Below are positions 41,532 through 48,848 of a DNA stretch of 50,210 bases, one piece after another. The notes under the pieces were generated by a model. The model was not told the origin of the DNA and ran no database searches. It saw only the letters and a list, made by a program, of their open reading frames with translations. Position numbers and translations under genes: made by a program. Within the stretch, counting starts at the first letter, position 1. Each line of letters begins with the position of its first letter. The stretch lies in the NCBI GenBank assembly GCA_002413065.1, contig DHWH01000015.1, positions 100,326-150,535 on the forward strand. Direction: 5' to 3'. The stretch is from Patescibacteria group bacterium UBA5187 (lineage in GTDB: Bacteria > Patescibacteriota > Minisyncoccia > Phycocordibacterales > PALSA-1337).

Positions 41532-43019
41532 ATGAAGATGCCGGAAAATAATCCAATACCTCCAGAAGTTGTCAATATTGTTGAGGCTCTGGAAAAAGCA
41601 GGGTATCAAGCCTGCTTGGTAGGCGGATGCGTGCGCGATATTTTTCTTGGCCGCATACCCAAAGATTGGGACATTACAACCAATGCCACTCCTGAACAGA
41701 TCCAACCTTTGTTCCCAAAAACAGTCTACGAGAATATATACGGCACAGTAGCGGTTATAAATGAGTTAGCGACTGACGAAAGGGTCAGAAACGTTGAAGT
41801 AACGCCATATCGCTTAGAATCAAGCTATTCTGACCGACGACACCCGGATAACGTTAAATTCAGCTCTAAAATCGAGGACGATCTTAAAAGACGTGATTTT
41901 ACTGTAAACGCCGTTGCTATAAGTCTTTCCAAAGGTGCTATAAAGGACATAATTGACCTTTATGGCGGATTTACTGACATAAGAGCCAAAACCATTAGAA
42001 CGGTGGGGAATCCTGATGACCGTTTCAATGAAGATGCCCTCCGTATGATGCGAGCCATAAGATTAGGCGTAGAACTGTGTTTCACGTGTAACCAAGACAC
42101 ATTCAAGGCCATCCAAAGCCAAAGTAAGCTCATAAAAGAAGTTTCGATTGAGAGGATACGTGACGAGTTCACAAAGATCATTATGTCTGATCATCCTATG
42201 AAAGGAATCGAGCTGCTTCATGAAGCCGGCCTACTTGCTCATATTGTTCCTGAACTCGAGAGGGGATTGGGAGTAAAGCAACCACAAGCACATGCTTATG
42301 ACGTGTGGGAACACCTTTTAAGAAGCTTACAACATGCGGCTGATAAGAAATGGGAGCTAGAAATAAGGCTAGCAGCCCTATTTCATGACATAGCAAAGCC
42401 AGAAACTAAGGGCTTTTCACATGAAACACAGCAACCGACGTTTTATGGCCATGAAGTAGTTGGTTCACGTGAAACACGTAAAATACTCGAAAGAATGAAG
42501 TTTTCACGTGTAACTATCGAAAAAGTGACCAAATTGGTCCGTTGGCATATGTTTTTCACAGATACTGCCACAATTACACTTTCAGCTGTTAGACGTATGA
42601 TAGTTAATGTTGGCAAGGAAAACATATGGGATCTCATGAATCTGAGGATTTGTGACCGTATAGGAACTGGCAGGCCCAAGGAAAACCCGTACCGACTTCG
42701 AAAATACAAATCGATGATCGAGGAAGCTCTGCGTGATCCAATTTCAGTAACTATGCTCAAAGTTGATGGTAGGAAGATAATGGAGATAGGAAAGATGGCA
42801 GCTGGACCAAAAATTGGCATGGTTCTCAATGCTTTATTGGAAGAAGTCCTTGAAGACCCTAAACTAAATACTGAAGAATACTTAACGAAGAAAACTTCGG
42901 AGCTATTGGCCATGCCTGAACAGGAATTAAAAAAACTTGCTGAAAAAGGTAAGGAGAAGAAAGAACAAAGTGAGGAAAAAGAGCTTGATGAAATCCGTCA
43001 AAAGCACCATGTCCTTTAG
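41532..43019 (+). CDS. cca: CCA tRNA nucleotidyltransferase (poly(A) polymerase family) with HD domain
   Basis: 495 residues from MKMPENN (ATG 41532, placed by its leaderless promoter). Adds the 3' CCA to tRNAs, or repairs it. The catalytic segment VGGCVRDIFLGRIPKDWDITTNATPEQI carries the GG and DxD of class II enzymes. RRDFTVNAVA and RFNEDALRMMRAIRLGV follow. An HD-type segment (LAALFHDIAKPET with H-D, about 285-295) suggests phosphohydrolase activity as in bacterial Cca. All tRNA genes in the window lack CCA, so this enzyme is essential here. A Lys/Glu-rich C-terminal tail follows. Confidence 0.95.
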   Translation: MKMPENNPIPPEVVNIVEALEKAGYQACLVGGCVRDIFLGRIPKDWDITTNATPEQIQPLFPKTVYENIYGTVAVINELATDERVRNVEVTPYRLESSYSDRRHPDNVKFSSKIEDDLKRRDFTVNAVAISLSKGAIKDIIDLYGGFTDIRAKTIRTVGNPDDRFNEDALRMMRAIRLGVELCFTCNQDTFKAIQSQSKLIKEVSIERIRDEFTKIIMSDHPMKGIELLHEAGLLAHIVPELERGLGVKQPQAHAYDVWEHLLRSLQHAADKKWELEIRLAALFHDIAKPETKGFSHETQQPTFYGHEVVGSRETRKILERMKFSRVTIEKVTKLVRWHMFFTDTATITLSAVRRMIVNVGKENIWDLMNLRICDRIGTGRPKENPYRLRKYKSMIEEALRDPISVTMLKVDGRKIMEIGKMAAGPKIGMVLNALLEEVLEDPKLNTEEYLTKKTSELLAMPEQELKKLAEKGKEKKEQSEEKELDEIRQKHHVL

Positions 43020-43037
43020 TTATCCCCAACTTTGTCC

Positions 43038-43066
43038 TTTACACTAACGGACATAGGACATACAAT
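43038..43066 (+). promoter_or_regulatory. Promoter of the 43073-43456 RNA
   Basis: TTTACA (43038-43043), 17-nt spacer, TACAAT (43061-43066). Its start is about 43073, after the cca stop. Confidence 0.7.
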
Positions 43067-43072
43067 TATCCC

Positions 43073-43456
43073 AGACCAGTTTGTCATCCGAGGTGATCGC
43101 AGAATAATGTTCTACGATCGAGGCAAGCAACGTTCTTTCAAAAAAGCAGGGTAGGCTTCTCGTTTCGCTAGTTACTGAAGTCTGCGAAAAATTTTTGTCA
43201 TCCTTCCGTTGCTTAGGCCAATGGCGGTGTAGCTTTCTACAAATCACATCAATGTTCTCCTTTCAGGAGAGCGAACATTTAATCGGAAGTGCACATCGTC
43301 ACCTAACCATAGTACTCCGGTACAAGGAATGGTCTGGATGAAAGTGGGTTCTCCTTTGAATCCATCTGGTCTGTGGACCTAAGTTCTTTCATTTTTCGCG
43401 ATTTCAACAACCGCGCGTGCTCGGTTCCTCTTGAACCATAGTATGTGCGGTTTTTG
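43073..43456 (+). ncRNA. Unidentified structured RNA, about 385 nt
   Basis: No convincing reading frame. It begins at a good promoter and ends at a strong terminator. Stems visible: GATCG with CGATC near the start (43096-43120 region), AAGCAACG with CGTTGCTT (43125-43214), GTAG-CTTT-CTAC, AATGTT-CTCCT-TTC-AGGAG-AGCG-AACATT (43251-43279), GGGTTC/GAATCC and GGTC-TGTG-GACC. Many GU pairs occur on the plus strand only, which supports this strand. RNase P RNA, tmRNA, SRP RNA and 6S RNA signatures were not found. Size and gene layout resemble a housekeeping RNA. Confidence 0.65.
43409..43456 (+). terminator. Terminator of the 43073-43456 RNA
   Basis: An 11-pair stem CCGCGCGTGCT with AGTATGTGCGG (several G-U pairs), topped by GGTTC/GAACC, then TTTTT. 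A second GGCTCAGTT/AACTGAGCC hairpin without a T run lies at about 43461-43496. Confidence 0.8.
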
Positions 43457-43509
43457 TTTGGCTCAGTTTTGTTGAGATATCAATATAACTGAGCCTTGCC
43501 CTCAAGTTT

Positions 43510-44304
43510 TTATTTGAGCACCAACTCAATAGGGCAGTGATCTGACCACATCACATTGTCCAAAATGCGAGTTTTTTCTACTTTTTTTAGCAAACCTGAT
43601 GAAACAAAGAAGTAATCGATGCGCCAGCCGACATTTCGCTCCCGGGCGAATGTTTTCATATCCCAATACGTATATTTTCCTACATCGGTTGGGTAAAAGT
43701 GCCTGAACGTATCTACATATCCATGTGCGACGACTTTATCCAGCCACGCACGTTCTACGGGCAAAAATCCGGTATTTCCTTCATTTTCTTTGGGGCGAGC
43801 GAGATCGATGGCGGTATGAGCGGTATTTATATCTCCACAAAAAATAATTTCGTAACCTTTTTTCTTCAGGTCATCAATGTAGTCTAGAAAAATATCATAA
43901 TATTTTAATTTGAATTTCAAACGTTCAGGACCGCCCCCGCCGTTAGGGAAATAGATGTTGAGAAGAGCAATTTTTGGAAACCCTTTTCCGAGACTACCTT
44001 CATTGAAAAATAAGGCCAGAAATCTGCCTTCCTGATCAAATTCGGGCTGATTCATGCCATATTCAACCTTTTCGGGCTTAATTTTTGTGTACACGGCAAC
44101 GCCGCTGTAACCTTTCCTGCCTTTTGAGTGATCGAAATAGGAGAAATATCCAGGTGGATTGCAGACGCCGTCTTCGAGCTGGCCTGCTTCTGCCTTAACT
44201 TCCTGAATACAGTATATATCGGGTGATTCGTTCAAAAACCAATCAAAGCCGCCTTTTTTTACGTTGGCCCGAAAGCCATTCACATTCCATGAAATGAATC
44301 TCAT
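43510..44304 (-). CDS. xth: Exodeoxyribonuclease III (AP endonuclease)
   Basis: 264 residues. Cuts DNA 5' to abasic sites and trims 3' ends in base-excision repair. Family motifs in order: ISWNVNGFRA (1-13 region), QEVKAE (Glu, Mg site), GYSGVAVYTK, FCGDINTAH (Asp/Asn), GWRIDYFFVS and MWSDHCPIEL with the catalytic Asp-His. A TAAACT box precedes the ATG by 6 nt. The closest homologues are ExoA/XthA-like. Confidence 0.96.
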   Translation of the reverse strand: MRFISWNVNGFRANVKKGGFDWFLNESPDIYCIQEVKAEAGQLEDGVCNPPGYFSYFDHSKGRKGYSGVAVYTKIKPEKVEYGMNQPEFDQEGRFLALFFNEGSLGKGFPKIALLNIYFPNGGGGPERLKFKLKYYDIFLDYIDDLKKKGYEIIFCGDINTAHTAIDLARPKENEGNTGFLPVERAWLDKVVAHGYVDTFRHFYPTDVGKYTYWDMKTFARERNVGWRIDYFFVSSGLLKKVEKTRILDNVMWSDHCPIELVLK

Positions 44305-44348
44305 GGGGTAAGTTTACAGCGCGGAGGATAAAGTGCAAATGTGGCGAA

Positions 44349-45479
44349 CTATTGTATTATTTTTTCTGCATTATTATTTGTGATCTTAAATAGATCGAAT
44401 TGATTGTTATCCGCCTGAACACCGCCGATAGCATCGAATGTGAAAGTTCCGTAGGCCGCACCGTGGAAGGGTTGTGAGCGCAAATATGAGTTATAGTTTG
44501 TATCGATACCTTTGTCTCTCAGCATGGCAGCTATAGCAATGACCGCATCATACGATGTAGCAGCGCCAAATACAGGATCAGTTTTGTACGTTTCAACATA
44601 GGATTTCCTGAAACCCTTATCTGGAGCTGACGCACTGAAGTACACGACTCCATCGTACAAATCTTTGTAATCCGGCTGAGCATAATGATCATTGATGAAT
44701 TCATCTCCGTACATCGGTAAATGCGGCAATATATTGTGTTTTGTTTTTAAGAAATTTATGACCGCTTTCTCGTCATACAGCGCGAATATAACAGCATCGG
44801 CACCTGATGATTTCAATTTGAGAGTCTGCGTTCGCAAGTCGGCCACGCCCGAATCAACAAGTTCCGTTGAAACAATAGTTATTCCCCTGGCTTCGGAGTA
44901 TTTTTTAACCCGTGCGGCAAAATCAGTATAGTATGGATCATTCTGATATATCTGTGCCAACTTCTTTACACCATGATTGGCCATATACTCACTTATAATC
45001 TTTGCCTTAACGTCAGTTCGATACCACGTTGAAAATACATTCGGATGAATGATATTGCCGTTAACCGCTTCAATGCCGGCATCAGGACTGATGAGGATAA
45101 TATTTTTATCTTTGACCAACTCGGCAGCTCCTTGATACGAATCAAGCCATGTCGGACCGACAATTGCCTTTACTTTGTTGAAACTGATCAATTTTGTAAC
45201 TGCAGAGATGGAACCTGCGCTCGAGCTTCGCATATCTTCCACAATCAATTCGAGCGGATGACCGTGTATTCCGCCTTGTGCATTTATATCCCTGACTGCA
45301 AGCTCGGCCCCATTTTTAGCGGCTTCTCCCCACGAAGCTGCGTCACCCGTAAGCCCGAAAGCACCGCCGATCTTGATAGATTCCTGCGTTGTCATTGGTT
45401 TTTTATCTGCATTGAATAGAGAGGAGGCGCCTGTTACTGCAACCACTATAACAAGTCCCCCTATTATTTTTTTATTCAT
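44349..45479 (-). CDS. Periplasmic binding protein of the branched-chain amino-acid (LivJ) type
   Basis: 376 residues. A signal anchor (IIGGLVIVVAVTGASSLF, about 4-21) is followed by KIGGAFGLTGDAASWGEAAKNGAELAV and NAQGGIHGHPLELIVED, typical for the Peripla_BP_6/LivJ family, then IVGPTW and SYDAVIAIA. No permease or ATPase genes are near, so it is an orphan receptor in this window. Ligand unknown. Divergent from the winged-helix gene at 45631. Confidence 0.88.
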   Translation of the reverse strand: MNKKIIGGLVIVVAVTGASSLFNADKKPMTTQESIKIGGAFGLTGDAASWGEAAKNGAELAVRDINAQGGIHGHPLELIVEDMRSSSAGSISAVTKLISFNKVKAIVGPTWLDSYQGAAELVKDKNIILISPDAGIEAVNGNIIHPNVFSTWYRTDVKAKIISEYMANHGVKKLAQIYQNDPYYTDFAARVKKYSEARGITIVSTELVDSGVADLRTQTLKLKSSGADAVIFALYDEKAVINFLKTKHNILPHLPMYGDEFINDHYAQPDYKDLYDGVVYFSASAPDKGFRKSYVETYKTDPVFGAATSYDAVIAIAAMLRDKGIDTNYNSYLRSQPFHGAAYGTFTFDAIGGVQADNNQFDLFKITNNNAEKIIQ

Positions 45480-45538
45480 ATATGTTTGTATTAAGTATTA
45501 ACCGACAATCTATCTAAATATTTCGTTACAATGATAAT

Positions 45539-45548
45539 ACACATGTGT
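45539..45548. promoter_or_regulatory. ACACATGTGT palindrome between the binding-protein gene and the regulator
   Basis: Ten-base perfect palindrome inside the 151-bp divergent gap, overlapping a minus-strand TTGACA (45550-45545). Candidate operator. Confidence 0.4.
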
Positions 45549-45596
45549 CAATATATCAATAAATACGGCTTTTAATCTAGCTTAGTAAACTAATAA

Positions 45597-45624
45597 TTTA
45601 CTTTATATTTGTTTTCTGTATACT
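45597..45624 (+). promoter_or_regulatory. Leaderless promoter of the winged-helix gene
   Basis: TTTACT (45597-45602), 16 nt, TATACT (45619-45624); ATG at 45631 coincides with the predicted start. Confidence 0.6.
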
Positions 45625-45630
45625 ATAACT

Positions 45631-46464
45631 ATGATTGAAATTCTCGACTCGTCTATTAGCTCACGCATCATATCCATTCTGAAAAATGGACCTTTGTCTG
45701 CGCTTGATATCGTCAAAAAAATTCAATCCTCCAGGATACAAACGCCAAAACAAAGCATTTATCTTGCCTTAAGAAAACTAAAAAGTAAGGAAATACTCGC
45801 GGTAAACAAAAAACAAATTGCATTACATCAGACTTGGATTTCCCATATGCAACAATTCTTCATTGAGGCGGATCATAGCGTGAACACAAAAGAAAATAGT
45901 CTGACCAACCTAAAAGAGGGCGAATACATAACTTATAAATTCAATAGTCTGGTTTCTCTCGACATGTACTGGGCGCACGCGGTCATGGTATTCCTCAAGA
46001 ATCAAAATAAAGAAGAACCGGTACTTTTTTATAATCCTCATGAATGGTTTTTTATTGCCAGAGAAAAAAGCGAATACAGTATTATCAAGGAAGCACGAAG
46101 ACGCGAGATACCATGGCTTCATTTAATAGGCGGAGCAACGCCTCTCGATAAGATAGTGAGAAAATTCTTTGATGGGGTACACGCAAAATGCCATTTTCTC
46201 GGAGATCACGTGTATCCGAATACCTACTACGTGAACTGCTTCGGTGATTTTGTGACAGAAGTGCAGATCGACAAACAGGCAGCGCAAGAGATCGAAACAA
46301 TATATTCAACACACGATCATACCGGCACAGACGTGGTAAAACTTCTCGAAGCTTTAATAGCAAAAGATACCTTTACACATAAAATGAAAATATCCCGCAG
46401 TGCCCGGAAAGCAAAAAAGATCGTATCTCTTTTCAAAAAATATTTTTTGTTCAAACAAGCTTAA
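45631..46464 (+). CDS. Winged-helix protein with an unfamiliar C-terminal domain
   Basis: 277 residues. The first 70 (SSRIISILKNGPLSALDIVKKIQ, then SIYLALRKLKSKEILAV) form a winged helix of the type found in dissimilatory regulators. Residues 80-277 read LKEGEYITYKFNSLVSLDMYWAHAVMVFL and NPHEWFFIAR, followed by a domain with EARRREIPWLHLIGGATPLD and NTYYVNCFGDFVTEVQ, rich in aromatic residues, unknown to me. It has a leaderless promoter and is divergent from the binding protein, so it may regulate it. Confidence 0.7.
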   Translation: MIEILDSSISSRIISILKNGPLSALDIVKKIQSSRIQTPKQSIYLALRKLKSKEILAVNKKQIALHQTWISHMQQFFIEADHSVNTKENSLTNLKEGEYITYKFNSLVSLDMYWAHAVMVFLKNQNKEEPVLFYNPHEWFFIAREKSEYSIIKEARRREIPWLHLIGGATPLDKIVRKFFDGVHAKCHFLGDHVYPNTYYVNCFGDFVTEVQIDKQAAQEIETIYSTHDHTGTDVVKLLEALIAKDTFTHKMKISRSARKAKKIVSLFKKYFLFKQA

Positions 46465-46487
46465 AAAACTACTCCGCACCACTATCA

Positions 46488-47462
46488 TTACTCCTTATTT
46501 TTCTTACTATGAAACTGCTTATGAACTCTCCTCAATTCGCTATCCGTTACGTGAGTATAAATTTGCGTCGTACCGATATTCGCATGACCCAAAAGCATTT
46601 GAACAGAACGCAAATCAGCGCCGTTTCTCAATAAATCAGTTGCGAAGGAGTGGCGAATGACGTGCGGCGTCACTTTTTTTGAAATACCGGCTTTGATCGC
46701 ATACTGTTTCACAATTCTTTCGACTGAACGACTGGTCAGACGCAATGAATCACGCTTTGAAGATAGCTTGGCAGATGCCTTGCCTGAATTTTTACTTCCA
46801 TCTCCTCCTTTTCCCAATATTTGCACAAACAAGGCATCATCCATGTCATCACGTTTATCCAGATATATTTTGAGCCACTTTTTTGCTTCTTCGGAAAGAA
46901 AGACGACTCGAACTTTGTCACCCTTGCCTCGAATTGAAAAATCATCGAGTTTGAGATTAATCTCGCGGGGAAGAGAACATAATTCGGATACACGAAGACC
47001 GGTAGAAAAGAACAACTCCATCAGAGTCCGGTCGCGCAAACCGCGCAACGTAGCGGTATCTGGAGCATCAAGCAACCGAGTCAATTCTTCAGTTGAAATA
47101 AGATCGAGTGAACGTTCTGGTGTTTTTGCCAGCTCAATGCGGTCCGGAGGCAGACTCTTTATATTCATTCGAGCCAGATACTTCAAAAAAGCCCGCAGGG
47201 CGATAAGGTAATAATTCTGAGTCTTTCTCTTCAATGTACCTGCAGTTACGCCTTTTGTGAGCGCTCCGACCTGGCGATTGAGCCACAATCGATATTCGCG
47301 GACATTCGAATCGGTGATATCTTTTGGGTCTTGTATCTTGGAATACTGAATAAAACGGCTCAAATAGCGGTCATAATTCTCTATAGTCTTCAGACTTCGG
47401 CCTTTTTCGATCTCAACATATTCGAGAAATTGCTGTTTGAGGTCTTTAATATTGTGCGACAT
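46488..47462 (-). CDS. xer: Tyrosine recombinase of the XerC/XerD family
   Basis: 324 residues from ATG 47462 (an upstream ATG adds seven). Site-specific recombinase that resolves chromosome dimers or moves integrated DNA. N-terminal SAM-like domain (about 1-95, GRSLKTIENYDRYLSRFIQY), catalytic domain with Arg in STGLRVSELCSL, Lys-containing KGDKVRVV, HVIRHSFATDLLRNG and LLGHANIGTTQIYTHV (nucleophile Tyr). A single Xer of this kind is common in CPR. TACAAT lies 6 nt before the ATG. I did not find a dif site. Confidence 0.94.
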   Translation of the reverse strand: MSHNIKDLKQQFLEYVEIEKGRSLKTIENYDRYLSRFIQYSKIQDPKDITDSNVREYRLWLNRQVGALTKGVTAGTLKRKTQNYYLIALRAFLKYLARMNIKSLPPDRIELAKTPERSLDLISTEELTRLLDAPDTATLRGLRDRTLMELFFSTGLRVSELCSLPREINLKLDDFSIRGKGDKVRVVFLSEEAKKWLKIYLDKRDDMDDALFVQILGKGGDGSKNSGKASAKLSSKRDSLRLTSRSVERIVKQYAIKAGISKKVTPHVIRHSFATDLLRNGADLRSVQMLLGHANIGTTQIYTHVTDSELRRVHKQFHSKKNKE

Positions 47463-47498
47463 GGAAGTATTGTAACATTGCACAATGGATCAAAATAC

Positions 47499-47526
47499 TT
47501 GACAAATATCTATCGTGTGCTAAGAT
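47499..47526 (+). promoter_or_regulatory. Promoter of the 47533-47806 transcript
   Basis: TTGACA (47499-47504), 16-nt spacer, TAAGAT (47521-47526). Start near 47533. Confidence 0.65.
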
Positions 47527-47532
47527 TTTGGC

Positions 47533-47806
47533 ATAGTCTTCTGTTCAATCATGTACTGAGTCCCTAAAAAGATAGGTATGTGGGCAAAAGACAAAAAGAA
47601 AGGCACCATGAACTCGCCTCCGAATCAGCACAAATTGGAAGAAAATAAAATCATTACCCCCGGCCGCGTCAGCGCCAAATTTTGTCCGTAAACGGCGCCG
47701 ACGGCCATCCTTTAGAGTAATTGTTAATGGTTCTCGCAAGTCGCGCTAACTATACAAAGACTCAAAGGAAAATGCCGCTCACCAACAAAAGGAGAGCGGC
47801 ATTTTT
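47533..47806 (+). ncRNA. Structured transcript, about 274 nt; possible short ORF inside
   Basis: Own promoter and own terminator. GGCCG (47662-47666) with CGGCC (47702-47706) encloses GCGCC (47672-47676) with GGCGC (47694-47698). The only open frame is 47578-47691 (37 codons, MWAKDKKKG...), with a shorter alternative start at 47608 that has an AAAGG-like site. A basic segment with VRKRRRRPSFRVIVNG lies in the +1 frame after it. Either a small RNA or a small protein with a frame problem. The 12 bases GCGCTAACTATA at 47743 match the palindrome at 37064. Confidence 0.45.
47770..47806 (+). terminator. Terminator before rpsO
   Basis: ATGCCGCTC and GAGCGGCAT around a 13-nt loop, plus further A-T pairs, then TTTTT. 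It ends the 47533 transcript. Confidence 0.85.
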
Positions 47807-47849
47807 AATCCACAGGAACACGCCACTAAAAACATAAAGTTACGGGTTA

Positions 47850-47878
47850 TTGCAATTTAACCACATTCATGCTACTAT
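47850..47878 (+). promoter_or_regulatory. Promoter of rpsO
   Basis: TTGCAA (47850-47855), 17 nt, TACTAT (47873-47878). The ATG at 47886 is 7 nt after, so the message should be leaderless, leaving no room for an S15 leader. Confidence 0.65.
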
Positions 47879-47885
47879 AGCTCCC

Positions 47886-48152
47886 ATGTTAACAACACGC
47901 CAAAAGACTAAAATCATCAAGGAAACATCAGTAAATGCCAAGGATACGGGATCTTCCGAAGTCCAGGTTGCCTTGTTGACCAAGCGTATTGAGGGACTCA
48001 CCGGCCATCTCCGCAAACACCGCAAAGACAACCACTCACGACGCGGGCTCCTCGGCATGGTTGCTGACAGACAGACCCATTTGAACTACCTCAAAAAGAA
48101 TCATCCTCGAAGATACTCTGCTATCATAAAGAAATTGGAACTCAAGAAGTAG
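47886..48152 (+). CDS. rpsO: 30S ribosomal protein S15
   Basis: 88 residues from MLTTRQKTK (ATG 47886, set by the promoter). Binds the 16S rRNA three-way junction and nucleates the platform. The family pattern is TGSSEVQVALLTKRIEGLTGHLRKHRKDNHSRRGLLGMVADRQTHLNYLKK with the HRKDNHSRRGL central part. Single gene with own promoter. Confidence 0.97.
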   Translation: MLTTRQKTKIIKETSVNAKDTGSSEVQVALLTKRIEGLTGHLRKHRKDNHSRRGLLGMVADRQTHLNYLKKNHPRRYSAIIKKLELKK

Positions 48153-48165
48153 GGCGGTCTATTGG

Positions 48166-48238
48166 CAGGTTAACATGTGCCTGAAAACTATTTTCAGGTT
48201 AAAATGTAGTCGGAGTTTTTATACACACTACATTTTAA
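48166..48238 (+). promoter_or_regulatory. GGTTAAC-type repeats and hairpins upstream of the NYN gene
   Basis: CAGGTTAACATGT at 48166 and CAGGTTAAAATGT at 48195 are direct repeats 29 bp apart, the same distance as in the Doc operator. CCTGAAAA-CTA-TTTTCAGG (48180-48198) forms a hairpin. TTAAAATGTAGT (48199-48210) and ACTACATTTTAA (48227-48238) form a perfect 12-bp inverted repeat. Confidence 0.55.
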
Positions 48239-48282
48239 AGAATTTTAGAAATTTTTAATAATTATCGTAACTTTTCATTTTT

Positions 48283-48804
48283 ATGGCAATAATCAAACAT
48301 AAGGAACAGCGTGTCGGCGTTTTTATCGACGCGCAGAACCTCTATCATAGCGGCAAGAATTTATATCACTCGAAAGTTAATTTCGGACAAATAGTTAAAG
48401 ACGCGGTCGACGGACGCAAAACTGTTCGTGCACGCGCTTATGTAATCTCAACGGAATCCGGCGAAGAAAATGCATTTTTCGACGCACTTACAAAAATGGG
48501 CATCGAAACCAAGGTCAAAGACCTGCAAATCTTCAGTTCCGGAGCAAAAAAAGCAGACTGGGACGTAGGCATAGCGGTTGATGCAATCAGTTTGGCACCA
48601 AAACTCGATGCGGTCATTCTTCTCACTGGTGACGGTGATTTCGTACCGCTCGTCGAATACTTACAGATGAATATGGGCTGCCAGGTTGAAGTCGCATCAT
48701 TCGGCAAATCTACATCCGCAAAACTCATCGAAGCTACGGACCACTTCATGGACCTCGACATCAATCCGAACAAATACTTGCTCAGGTCTGGAGGAAAAAA
48801 ATAA
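48283..48804 (+). CDS. NYN-domain (LabA/DUF88) protein, probable PIN-like ribonuclease
   Basis: 173 residues. VGVFIDAQNLYHSGKN gives the first Asp and Asn. KADWDVGIAVDAISLA gives Asp residues in the middle and ILLTGDGDFVPLVEYLQ the third group, all typical for NYN/PIN-like nucleases. EVASFGKSTSAKLIEATD follows. Substrate unknown, RNA turnover or RNA surveillance is assumed for the family. The repeat array upstream hints at shared control with the Doc locus. Confidence 0.88.
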   Translation: MAIIKHKEQRVGVFIDAQNLYHSGKNLYHSKVNFGQIVKDAVDGRKTVRARAYVISTESGEENAFFDALTKMGIETKVKDLQIFSSGAKKADWDVGIAVDAISLAPKLDAVILLTGDGDFVPLVEYLQMNMGCQVEVASFGKSTSAKLIEATDHFMDLDINPNKYLLRSGGKK

Positions 48805-48848
48805 AGTAACAATTACTAATCCTCCGTTCTTGCGCTATAATAGCCTCA

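Noticed and set aside
43326..43370. GGATGAAAGTGGGTTCTCC stretch as the RNase P RNA core
   Set aside because: Lacks the invariant GGAAAGUCC and the matching 3' ACAGAA element, and lies near the 3' end instead of the 5' end.
43461..43496. GGCTCAGTT/AACTGAGCC hairpin as terminator of xth
   Set aside because: Nine perfect pairs but no T run on either strand, so termination is not supported.
46400..47600. dif-like site next to xer
   Set aside because: No 28-bp sequence with two inverted 11-bp Xer arms was found by eye.
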